From positions 1-6,856 of the forward strand of contig CALLIO010000140.1 in assembly GCA_938009055.1 (NCBI GenBank): 6,856 bases of DNA, given 5' to 3'. This DNA comes from an uncultured Altererythrobacter sp. (lineage in GTDB: Bacteria > Pseudomonadota > Alphaproteobacteria > Sphingomonadales > Sphingomonadaceae). Shown here piece after piece: positions 1-5,769 of this stretch. The stretch's first letter is position 1; the number at the start of each line of letters is the position of its first letter. Position numbers and translations under genes: made by a program. The notes under the pieces are model-generated. The model searched no databases. It was given only the letters and a program-made list of their open reading frames with translations, and was not told the origin of the DNA.

Positions 1-810
1 ATCACCGTTGGTGGCAAGACCATTGCTGTGACGTCCGAGCGTGATCCGGGCAATTTGCCGCATGCTGAGATGGGTGTGGACATTGTGCTGGAATGCACAG
101 GCTTCTTCCAAAGCCACGAGGCAGCCGAGCCGCATTTGAAAGCAGGCGCGAAGCGTGTTCTGATCTCTGCTCCTGCAAAAAATGTTTCTGCTACAATTGT
201 TTACGGCGTGAACCACGATACGCTGACAAGTGACGATGTGATCGTCTCTAATGCCAGTTGCACCACCAATTGCCTCTCTCCAGTGGCGAAGGTTCTCAAC
301 GATCTGGTGGGTATCGAGCGCGGCTTCATGACCACGATCCATTCCTACACCAATGACCAGCGCATGCTCGACCAGATGCATGGTGATATGCGCCGTGCAC
401 GCGGCGGCGCGCAGAATATGATCCCGACCACAACCGGTGCTGCACGCGCTGTGGGTCTGGTATTGCCAGAATTGAACGGCAAGCTTGATGGCTCGTCCGT
501 TCGCGTGCCGACACCCAACGTTTCACTGGTCGATCTGGTGTTTACGCCTGGCCGTGATACCACGGTTGAGGAATTGAACGCGGCGCTAAAGGCAGCAGCA
601 GACGGCCCAATGAAGGGCGTTCTTGATTACACGTCTGATCCGCTCGTTTCGTCTGACTTCAACCATCACCCCGCCAGTTCGACCATCGACAGCCTCGAAA
701 CATCTGTGATGGACGGCAAGCTTGCGCGCGTTGTCAGCTGGTATGACAATGAGTGGGGCTTCTCGAACCGGATGATCGACACAGCCGGCGTTATGGCTGG
801 AATGCTGTAA
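1..810 (+). CDS. gap: Glyceraldehyde-3-phosphate dehydrogenase (5' end cut by window)
   Basis: Cytoplasmic enzyme that oxidatively phosphorylates glyceraldehyde-3-phosphate to 1,3-bisphosphoglycerate with NAD(P)+, and reverses this in gluconeogenesis. The reading frame is open from base 1, so the gene starts upstream. 269 residues are visible, against about 335 in the family, so the N-terminal Rossmann segment with its GxGRIG nucleotide-binding motif is missing. Seen directly: the active-site motif SNASCTTNC with catalytic Cys codon 259-261, the partner His in TTIHSYTND (340-342), the IPTTTGAARAVG and RVPTPNVSLVDL phosphate-binding stretches, and the C-terminal WYDNEWGFSNRMID signature. Where NAD-specific GapA enzymes commonly carry Leu-Pro before the conserved His, this protein has Gln-Met (373-378). 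Cofactor preference cannot be judged without the N-terminus. It is the first visible gene of the carbon cluster. The next gene starts about 5 bp after its TAA. Confidence 0.97.
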   Translation: MTVGGKTIAVTSERDPGNLPHAEMGVDIVLECTGFFQSHEAAEPHLKAGAKRVLISAPAKNVSATIVYGVNHDTLTSDDVIVSNASCTTNCLSPVAKVLNDLVGIERGFMTTIHSYTNDQRMLDQMHGDMRRARGGAQNMIPTTTGAARAVGLVLPELNGKLDGSSVRVPTPNVSLVDLVFTPGRDTTVEELNAALKAAADGPMKGVLDYTSDPLVSSDFNHHPASSTIDSLETSVMDGKLARVVSWYDNEWGFSNRMIDTAGVMAGML

Positions 811-815
811 GGCGG

Positions 816-1187
816 ATGGTGAGGACCGAAGCGGGCGCTCAGCAAACAGTGGCGAAATTTGCCATTGCGCTCGTGCTGGTCCTTATCCCTTTGAATGCTT
901 GCGCGGCTACTTCCTCTGCCAAAGCGCCGTGCTATGATGGTTGGACTTTTAGCAAGGATGGTGAGTCCCGTCTGATCGAACTGTCTGAGAAAGCACGCCT
1001 TGCGCTCAAAAATGCGCTTGGCGCAGAACGTAAACTGATATGCGTTCACAAGCTTGGTGATGGCGCTTTGTTGGCAGTGAATTACGAGCGCGGCGGCCTT
1101 TTTTCTAGCTTAGGCCGTTACGCGACGAGGTTTGCTCTGCTTGACGACAGCACCGTTGTCTTAGGCGAAGAGAATATCATAATTTGA
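816..1187 (+). CDS. Small exported protein of unknown function, between gap and pgk
   Basis: I do not recognise this family. The protein is about 123 residues. A basic and polar start (MVRTEAGAQQTVAK) precedes a hydrophobic run, about residues 15-26, ending in PLNACAAT. This looks like a Sec signal peptide with cleavage near residues 30-31. LNAC is a weak lipobox, so a lipoprotein with Cys29 is an alternative. The mature part of about 92 residues has two cysteines (PCYDGW, Cys39; LICVHK, Cys76) that could form a disulfide, a charged probably helical segment (about 50-73), and a strand-rich C-terminus. AAGG at 809-812 fits either ATG 816 or GTG 819. GTG 849 would give a shorter signal peptide but has no ribosome site. 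It lies 5 bp after gap and 18 bp before pgk, so it is probably co-transcribed with both. I can propose no function beyond an exported location. Confidence 0.7.
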   Translation: MVRTEAGAQQTVAKFAIALVLVLIPLNACAATSSAKAPCYDGWTFSKDGESRLIELSEKARLALKNALGAERKLICVHKLGDGALLAVNYERGGLFSSLGRYATRFALLDDSTVVLGEENIII

Positions 1188-1191
1188 ATGT

Positions 1192-1196
1192 AGGAA
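1192..1196 (+). promoter_or_regulatory. Ribosome binding site deciding the TTG start of pgk
   Basis: AGGAA lies 9 bases before TTG 1206. The next in-frame ATG is at codon 28, inside the conserved RVDLNLPMDGG motif, so it cannot be the start. This makes the TTG start the only sensible choice. Confidence 0.7.
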
Positions 1197-1205
1197 CCGG
1201 ACACA

Positions 1206-2405
1206 TTGGCAAAGTTTAAAACCCTCGATGATCTGGGCAATATTACAGGCCAAGTCGCGCTTGTGCGGGTCGATCTCAACCTGCCGATGGATGGCGGTTC
1301 GGCCAGCGATGTGACACGGGTCGAGGCGGTCAAGCCGACGATCCTTGAACTGGCTGAGAAAGGCGCGAAGGTTCTGCTTCTCGCCCATTTCGGGCGTCCG
1401 GGCGGGGCGCGTAGCTCGGTCCTTTCCACCAGCATGGTGCAGGGCGATGTCGAGGAAGTGCTCGGTAAAGAAGTGATGTTCGTGCCCGAAGTATCAGGGC
1501 CAGTGGTCGAACAAAGCATTGGTATCTTGCGCGATGGTGACATTGGCCTGCTCGATAATGTGCGCTTTTGGCCAGGTGAAGAGGCGAATGACGCTGACTT
1601 TGCCAAGGCGATTGCCGCGCATGGCGATTTCTACGTCAATGATGCTTTCTCCGCCGCTCACCGCGCCCATGCTTCGACGGAGGCTCTTGCGAAGCTGCTT
1701 CCCGCATATGCAGGCCGCGCGATGGAGCGCGAGCTGACGGCATTGGAAAGCGCACTTGGATCACCTGAGACACCGGTGGCCGCAGTTGTGGGCGGGGCGA
1801 AGGTTTCGACCAAGCTTGATGTGCTCAAAAATCTCGTGGGCAAGGTTCAGCACCTCATCATCGGAGGCGGGATGGCCAACACATTCCTCGCCGCGCGCGG
1901 TGTGGATGTGGGCAAGTCGCTTTGCGAGCATGATCTGACCGACACGGCCAATGCCATCATGGACGAGGCAGATAAGGCTGGATGCACTGTGCATCTGCCC
2001 TATGACGTGGTGGTGGCGACCGAATTCGCTGCCAATCCGGCTAGCCTGCGCACTTGCAATGTCCACGAGGTGGCTGCTGAAGAGATGATCCTCGACGTTG
2101 GCCCGCAAGCGACCGAGGCATTGGCAGATGTTCTTAAAACCTGCCGCACTTTGGTATGGAACGGTCCGCTCGGTGCGTTTGAAACCGAGCCGTTCGATAC
2201 GGCGACCATGGCGCTGGCGCATCATGTTGCCGCTCTTACCCAAGAAGGCTCGCTGATTTCGGTTGCGGGCGGCGGCGATACTGTCGCAGCGCTTGCGCAG
2301 GCAGGTGTGACCGATCAAGTGACTTACATATCGACCGCAGGCGGCGCGTTCCTTGAATGGATGGAAGGCAAGCAATTGCCCGGCGTTGCAGCGCTGAGCG
2401 CTTAG
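1206..2405 (+). CDS. pgk: Phosphoglycerate kinase
   Basis: Cytoplasmic monomeric kinase that transfers phosphate between 1,3-bisphosphoglycerate and ADP, giving 3-phosphoglycerate and ATP. It is reversible and follows GAPDH in the pathway. Length is 399 residues, normal for bacterial PGK (about 390-400). N-domain substrate residues are visible: RVDLN (Arg21, Asp23, Asn25), Arg38, HFGRPGG (His61, Arg64), LLDNVRFWPGEE (Arg120) and VNDAFSAAHRAHAS (Arg153). The C-domain nucleotide part shows VVGGAKVSTKLDVL, LIIGGGMANTF, WNGPLGAFE and the GGGDTVAAL loop, ending in STAGGAFLEWMEGKQLPGVAAL. The start is TTG 1206, supported by AGGAA at 1192-1196 and by the normal family N-terminus MAKFKTLDDL. It sits between the small exported-protein gene and the oxygenase gene (13 bp gap), consistent with one operon with gap. 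Nothing suggests loss of activity. Confidence 0.98.
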   Translation: MAKFKTLDDLGNITGQVALVRVDLNLPMDGGSASDVTRVEAVKPTILELAEKGAKVLLLAHFGRPGGARSSVLSTSMVQGDVEEVLGKEVMFVPEVSGPVVEQSIGILRDGDIGLLDNVRFWPGEEANDADFAKAIAAHGDFYVNDAFSAAHRAHASTEALAKLLPAYAGRAMERELTALESALGSPETPVAAVVGGAKVSTKLDVLKNLVGKVQHLIIGGGMANTFLAARGVDVGKSLCEHDLTDTANAIMDEADKAGCTVHLPYDVVVATEFAANPASLRTCNVHEVAAEEMILDVGPQATEALADVLKTCRTLVWNGPLGAFETEPFDTATMALAHHVAALTQEGSLISVAGGGDTVAALAQAGVTDQVTYISTAGGAFLEWMEGKQLPGVAALSA

Positions 2406-2418
2406 GGGCCGCAGCGCA

Positions 2419-3075
2419 ATGGCCGAAACCCATCAGCTTTTCGCCTCCCCCTTCGTCGTTGACAAATTGCAAAGCGACGAGGGGGTGGTAGCCCTGCGCA
2501 AAGTGATCGAGGATGAACGTGCCCGCGATTCACAGGGCATCAAAATCTCAAACATGGGCGGGTGGCATTCGAATACTGATATGGCCGAGTGGGGCGGCGA
2601 GGTCGCCCGCGCGTTGGCTTTTAAAGCGATGACTATGGCCGATGCGCTCACCGTAGATAGCAAATCGCCGAAGCAAAGCCGCTACAGCTGGGTGCCGGAA
2701 ATGTGGGCCAATGTAAGCGGCAAAGGTGACAGCAACCAATATCACACGCACCCCGGCAGCTTTTGGTCAGCCGTCGCCTATATCGATGACGGTTATAAGG
2801 GCAGCAATGACACGAACCTCGGCGGCGAATTGCAATTGCAAGACCCGCGCATGCCGATGGTGCGCATGACCGCGCCTGACCTTCGTTTTAAGGAGCCTTC
2901 GGGCAATCCCCAACAAAACGAGGTGATGATCCGTCCGCGTACGGGAATGATCGTGCTCTTTCCCAGCTGGATGCAGCATGCTGTGCGCGCATTTCACGGC
3001 GAGGGAACGCGCATTTCGGTTGCGATCAATCTCATCCCCGCAGTGGATGCCAGCGCAGGCGAGACCCGCCACTAG
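2419..3075 (+). CDS. Putative 2-oxoglutarate/Fe(II)-dependent oxygenase (TIGR02466-like)
   Basis: Predicted 218-residue soluble protein resembling the family often annotated as putative 2OG-Fe(II) oxygenase (TIGR02466, Pfam 2OG-FeII_Oxy_5). The substrate is unknown in the family as far as I know. Seen directly: NQYHTHPGSFWSAVAYI (His109, His111), then GGELQLQDPR (about 135-144), then RPRTGMIVLFPSWMQHAV with His187, and TRISVAINL with Arg198. In double-stranded beta-helix oxygenases the proximal His, distal His and a downstream Arg bind iron and 2-oxoglutarate. His109, His187 and Arg198 are my candidates. The usual HxD/E is HTH here, so the acidic ligand is not obvious. The N-terminal third (about 1-95) is helical and less recognisable. 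The ATG at 2419 has AGGGG at 2404-2408, overlapping the pgk stop, which suggests coupled translation. No signal peptide. Its place between pgk and aldolase suggests co-expression with carbon flux but does not reveal a substrate. Confidence 0.8.
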   Translation: MAETHQLFASPFVVDKLQSDEGVVALRKVIEDERARDSQGIKISNMGGWHSNTDMAEWGGEVARALAFKAMTMADALTVDSKSPKQSRYSWVPEMWANVSGKGDSNQYHTHPGSFWSAVAYIDDGYKGSNDTNLGGELQLQDPRMPMVRMTAPDLRFKEPSGNPQQNEVMIRPRTGMIVLFPSWMQHAVRAFHGEGTRISVAINLIPAVDASAGETRH

Positions 3076-3092
3076 ACATGCGGTTGCAAGGC

Positions 3093-3119
3093 GAAGCTGC
3101 TCTGGCTAAACGCGGCTTC
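3093..3119 (+). other. Hairpin in the 85-bp gap before the aldolase gene
   Basis: GAAGCTGC (3093-3100) pairs with GCGGCTTC (3112-3119), giving eight pairs including one G-U, across an 11-base loop. No T-run follows, so it is not a standard intrinsic terminator. It could be a processing or stabilising structure between the oxygenase and aldolase messages, or part of a leader. A weak promoter-like pair, TTGCAA (3084-3089) and TAAACG (3107-3112) with a 17-base spacer, overlaps it. Confidence 0.35.
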
Positions 3120-3133
3120 ATATCCGAATGCAT

Positions 3134-3155
3134 AGGAATGCAAGGAAATAAGGAA
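3134..3155 (+). promoter_or_regulatory. Three spaced AGGAA motifs (ribosome binding region of aldolase gene)
   Basis: AGGAA occurs at 3134-3138, 3143-3147 and 3151-3155, about 8-9 bases apart. The last is part of AAGGAA and lies 5 bases before ATG 3161, which makes it the likely working Shine-Dalgarno site. The two upstream copies may be standby sites or chance in an A/G-rich leader. Confidence 0.6.
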
Positions 3156-3160
3156 ATCCG

Positions 3161-4051
3161 ATGACCCCTCAAGAAATGACCACCAAGATTGCCACAGGCG
3201 ATGGCTTTATTGCAGCGCTCGACCAGTCGGGCGGCTCCACGCCCAAGGCGCTGCGCGGTTATGGTGTTGAAGACAATGAGTGGGAAGGCGATGAAGAAAT
3301 GTTCGCCCGCATCCACGAAATGCGCAGCCGGGTGATTACCTCACCCAGCTTTTCAAGCGGCAAGGTGATTGGCGCGATCCTGTTCGAGCGCACGATGGAT
3401 GGCCAGGTAGATGGAAAGTCCACCGCCGATGCGCTGAAAGAGCGCGGCGTGGTGCCCTTTATCAAAGTCGATCAAGGTCTGGCAGATGAAGAGAACGGCG
3501 TCCAACTGATGAAGCCGCTCGACAAGCTTCCTGCGCTTCTCGAAAAGTCCAATGGCTATGGCATGTTCGGTACCAAAATGCGTTCTGTCATTAAATCGGT
3601 TAATCCAGCAGGGATCGCCGCGATTGTTGAACAGCAATTCGCCGTTGGCAACCAGATTGCTGATGCGGGCCTGATGCCGATGCTTGAGCCGGAATATGAC
3701 ATTACAGCGGATGATCGCGCGGAGGGTGAGCAAATCCTTCGCGATGAAATCATGAAAGGTCTCGACGCTTTGCCAGAGGGACGTAAGGTCATGCTCAAGC
3801 TCAGCATTCCTGCCCAGCCATGCCTATATTCGGATGTGATTGCGCATCCAAATGTGCTCAAAGTTGTGGCGCTATCTGGCGGTTTTTCGACCGATGAAGC
3901 CTGTGCGCATCTGGCCAAGAACACCGGTATGATCGCAAGCTTCAGCCGCGGGCTGCTCCAAGATTTGCGCAAGACGCAATCGGACGAAGAGTTTGACGGC
4001 GTGCTGGGCACAGCGATTGACCAGATCCACGCAGCGAGTGTGGCGGGCTAG
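3161..4051 (+). CDS. fda: Fructose-bisphosphate aldolase, class I
   Basis: Schiff-base aldolase that cleaves fructose-1,6-bisphosphate to dihydroxyacetone phosphate and glyceraldehyde-3-phosphate, or condenses them in gluconeogenesis. It acts in the cytoplasm without a metal. Its 296 residues match the compact bacterial class I type known from Staphylococcus. Seen directly: ALDQSGGSTPKAL (Asp21 region, Lys29), IGAILFERTMD (about 70-80), PFIKVDQGL (Lys102), MFGTKMRSVI (Lys139, Arg141), the acidic LEPEYDI motif (Glu176, Glu178) and VMLKLSIP with the Schiff-base Lys213 (codon 3797-3799). The C-terminal ALSGGFSTDEA and SFSRGLLQDL stretches fit phosphate binding. The metal-dependent class II enzyme is a different fold and can be excluded. 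The start at ATG 3161 is supported by AAGGAA. The 85-bp upstream gap is the largest in the cluster and may carry separate control. The product feeds GAPDH and PGK encoded just upstream. The symbol fda follows the Staphylococcus usage; fba or fbaB is also used. Confidence 0.96.
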   Translation: MTPQEMTTKIATGDGFIAALDQSGGSTPKALRGYGVEDNEWEGDEEMFARIHEMRSRVITSPSFSSGKVIGAILFERTMDGQVDGKSTADALKERGVVPFIKVDQGLADEENGVQLMKPLDKLPALLEKSNGYGMFGTKMRSVIKSVNPAGIAAIVEQQFAVGNQIADAGLMPMLEPEYDITADDRAEGEQILRDEIMKGLDALPEGRKVMLKLSIPAQPCLYSDVIAHPNVLKVVALSGGFSTDEACAHLAKNTGMIASFSRGLLQDLRKTQSDEEFDGVLGTAIDQIHAASVAG

Positions 4052-4068
4052 TTCTCGGCACTGCCGCA

Positions 4069-4698
4069 ATGAGCGATTGTCAACTCTATCTAATATCGCC
4101 GCTCGATGTGGGCAGCGATTTCCCTGCGCGTCTTGAGCGTGCTCTAGAAGCGGGCAAAGGGCTGATCACAGCCTTTCAATTCCGCGTAAAGAATGTCGAT
4201 CAGCACGAGGCCGCGAACCTGGCCGCACCCTTGCAAGCGATCTGCGCGGAGCATGACGTGGCCTTTGTGGTGAATGACAGCGTGGCGCTCGCCAAAAGGC
4301 TGGGTGCGGATGGCGTGCATCTGGGTCAAGGCGATGGCGATCCCAGGGAAGCGCGCGCGGAGCTGGGGCGCGATGTCCAGATCGGTGTCACATGCCATGC
4401 GTCAAAGCACCTTGCGATGGAAGCGGGCGAGGCTGGCGCAGACTATGTCGCCTTTGGAGCATTCTTCCCCTCAACCACTAAGGACAAGGGCGATGCCGAA
4501 CGTCCCGAGGTTGAATTGCTCAGCTGGTGGAGCGCCTTGTTCGAGCTGCCTTGCGTTGCGATTGGCGGGATCACGCCTGACAATTGCGCGCCATTGATAG
4601 AGGCAGGCGCCGACTTCCTCGCCGTATCAGGCAGTATCTGGAACGGTGATGAGACGGCGCAAGTGAGCGCGTTTGCCAAGGCTATCTCCGCCAACTAG
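4069..4698 (+). CDS. thiE: Thiamine-phosphate synthase
   Basis: Joins hydroxymethylpyrimidine pyrophosphate and thiazole phosphate to make thiamine phosphate, in a cytoplasmic TIM barrel. 209 residues, normal for ThiE. Motifs in order: QFRVK (Gln37, Arg39, Lys41; the family QLREK pyrophosphate-binding motif), VVNDSVALAKRLGADGVHLGQGD (Asn69, Asp70, and an acidic residue near Asp89 for Mg2+), IGVTCHAS (about 105-112, where many ThiE have GVS), GADYVAFGAFFPSTTKD (Ser135-Thr136-Thr137-Lys138, the TxTK-like loop), AIGGITPDN, then AGADFLAVSGSIW for phosphate binding. All expected blocks are present, so an active enzyme is likely. A ThiE-like paralogue such as TenI is less likely given the intact QxRxK and STTK loops. 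The 17 bp after the aldolase stop contain no clear Shine-Dalgarno and no room for a TPP riboswitch. Expression probably depends on the upstream genes. Confidence 0.92.
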   Translation: MSDCQLYLISPLDVGSDFPARLERALEAGKGLITAFQFRVKNVDQHEAANLAAPLQAICAEHDVAFVVNDSVALAKRLGADGVHLGQGDGDPREARAELGRDVQIGVTCHASKHLAMEAGEAGADYVAFGAFFPSTTKDKGDAERPEVELLSWWSALFELPCVAIGGITPDNCAPLIEAGADFLAVSGSIWNGDETAQVSAFAKAISAN

Positions 4699-4701
4699 CC
4701 C

Positions 4702-5067
4702 TTAAGCCTTTGGGCCAACCCTGCTGCACAACAGCCTGGTCAACTCTCCCTTGGCATCGAGCTTTTGCAAAGCCGTGTCGCCCACGCGCTTATAGCGCTC
4801 GCCATTTTTCGGACCGCGGGTGAAATGCAATTCCTTGCCGCGCATAATGTAAACGCCCCGCCCCTTAGGGCTGCGATAGCTGGATGCGCTGGCGATGCGG
4901 AAATGGGCTTCTTCGACCATCAATCGTGCCGGGCCGCCTGCATCCCCGGGAAGCGAGCATTGATAGCGGCCATGCGGCATTGTTGTCAGCGTGCCATCAG
5001 CAGAAGCCGGGGCCGTGAAGCTGAATGCGGCAGATGCGCATAGGAGCGAGAAAGGAGCCAGTTTCAT
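4702..5067 (-). CDS. Small exported protein of unknown function (two-cysteine)
   Basis: I cannot name this family. 121 residues from ATG 5067 (MKLAPFSLLCASAAF). A clear Sec signal peptide of about 23 residues ends in ASA before Asp24, leaving a mature periplasmic or secreted protein of about 98 residues. It contains GRYQCSLPGDAGGPA (Cys37), FRIASASSYRSPKGRGVYIMRG, LHFTRGPKNGERY and LLCSRVG (Cys114). One cysteine sits near each end, so a disulfide closing a small, basic, beta-rich fold is plausible. An upstream in-frame ATG at 5085 would add six residues, but 5067 has GAGG four bases upstream and gives a typical signal peptide, so I prefer it. Its stop lies 3 bp from the thiE stop (convergent), and it diverges from efp across a 132-bp shared region. 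It has its own promoter by necessity, but none is clear. No role can be inferred. Confidence 0.82.
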   Translation of the reverse strand: MKLAPFSLLCASAAFSFTAPASADGTLTTMPHGRYQCSLPGDAGGPARLMVEEAHFRIASASSYRSPKGRGVYIMRGKELHFTRGPKNGERYKRVGDTALQKLDAKGELTRLLCSRVGPKA

Positions 5068-5199
5068 AGTGCCTCGTGATATCATTTGAGGGGGCTTAGC
5101 ACCAGCCAGCTTGCTCCAATCTGAAGCGTGGGCTAGAGGCGCAGCTCCTCACGCGCAAAGCCGCCGTGCACGCATTCTCTTTAGTAAGGTCACACTCCC
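5068..5199. promoter_or_regulatory. Divergent intergenic region between the exported-protein gene and efp
   Basis: These 132 bp must contain both start regions. Rightward, TTGCTC (5111-5116) and TAGAGG (5134-5139), 17 bases apart, form a weak promoter candidate for efp. AAGG (5186-5189) is its probable ribosome site, 10 bases before the ATG. Leftward, only the GAGG ribosome site next to ATG 5067 is evident. The 5-base arms GCGTG (5126-5130) and CACGC (5150-5154) could pair imperfectly, which I consider weak. Confidence 0.4.
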
Positions 5200-5763
5200 A
5201 TGAAAATCAGCGGTGTCGATATCCGTCCCGGCAATATTCTCGAATATGAAAACGGGATTTGGAAAGTCGCCAAGATCCAGCACACCCAGCCGGGTAAGGG
5301 CGGGGCCTATATGCAGGTCGAGATGAAGAACCTGCAGGATGGCCGCAAGACCAATGTGCGCTTCCGCAGTGCTGACAGTGTCGAGCGTGTGCGCCTTGAT
5401 ACGAAGGAATTCCAATTCCTCTATGAAGATGGCGATATGCTGGTTTTCATGGATCAGGAAAATTACGAGCAGATTATGCTGCCGTCGGATCTTTTGGGCG
5501 AGGCAAGACCTTTCCTGCAAGATGGGATGCAGGTCCAGCTTGAGCTTTGGGAAGAAAAGCCGATCAGCGTGCAATTGCCCAATCAGATCGAGGCCGAGAT
5601 TGTAGAGGCGGATGCGGTGGTGAAGGGGCAAACCGCCTCGTCCAGCTATAAACCTGCGGTGCTCGACAATGGCGTGCGGATCATGGTTCCCCCGCATATT
5701 GGCAGCGGCACGCGCATCATCGTTGATGTGTACGAACAATCCTACGTGGGCAAAGCGAGCTAA
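5200..5763 (+). CDS. efp: Translation elongation factor P
   Basis: Cytoplasmic tRNA-mimicking factor that binds between the ribosomal P and E sites and relieves stalling at consecutive prolines. 187 residues, normal length. Domain I (about 1-64) carries the loop TQPGKGGAY, whose tip Lys33 corresponds to the lysine modified in E. coli EF-P (Lys34). This is a lysine-type EF-P, not the arginine-rhamnosylated type. OB-fold domains II and III follow, with FRSADSVERVRLDTKEFQFLYEDGD, MLPSDLLGEARPFLQDGM and the C-terminal signature region YKPAVLDNGVRIMVPPHIGSGTRI (seen around 148-171), ending in YVGKAS. The start MKISGVDIRPGN is the usual family N-terminus, with AAGG upstream. It opens a short transcription unit with the following suhB-like gene, 6 bp away. 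No lysyl-modification gene (epmA or epmB) is in this window. Confidence 0.97.
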   Translation: MKISGVDIRPGNILEYENGIWKVAKIQHTQPGKGGAYMQVEMKNLQDGRKTNVRFRSADSVERVRLDTKEFQFLYEDGDMLVFMDQENYEQIMLPSDLLGEARPFLQDGMQVQLELWEEKPISVQLPNQIEAEIVEADAVVKGQTASSSYKPAVLDNGVRIMVPPHIGSGTRIIVDVYEQSYVGKAS

Positions 5764-5769
5764 CGCGCG

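Noticed and set aside
753..815. Earlier in-frame start for the small gene after gap, overlapping the gap 3' end
   Set aside because: It would overlap the conserved C-terminal coding region of gap and place a non-signal-like stretch before the signal peptide. AAGG at 809-812 supports a start at 816 or 819.
1761..2375. Long - strand open frame (204 codons) opposite pgk
   Set aside because: It lies wholly within the strongly supported pgk gene, has no ribosome site or recognisable motif, and its composition is the usual shadow of a high-GC gene.
3353..4011. - strand open frames opposite the class I aldolase gene
   Set aside because: The + strand has every catalytic motif of the aldolase. The opposite frames show no motif and no start context.
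4052..4068. TPP riboswitch before thiE
   Set aside because: Only 17 bases separate the genes and no conserved thi-box pattern occurs there. CTGAGA strings elsewhere in the window are inside coding regions.
4699..4720. Possible bidirectional terminator (GCCC...GGGC) between thiE and the facing gene
   Set aside because: The stem is only four pairs with a ten-base loop and no flanking T-runs, too weak to call.
5149..5739. - strand open frame of 196 codons spanning almost all of efp
   Set aside because: It is antisense to a fully conserved efp. The His/Leu-rich translation has no domain or signal, so it is best explained as a shadow.
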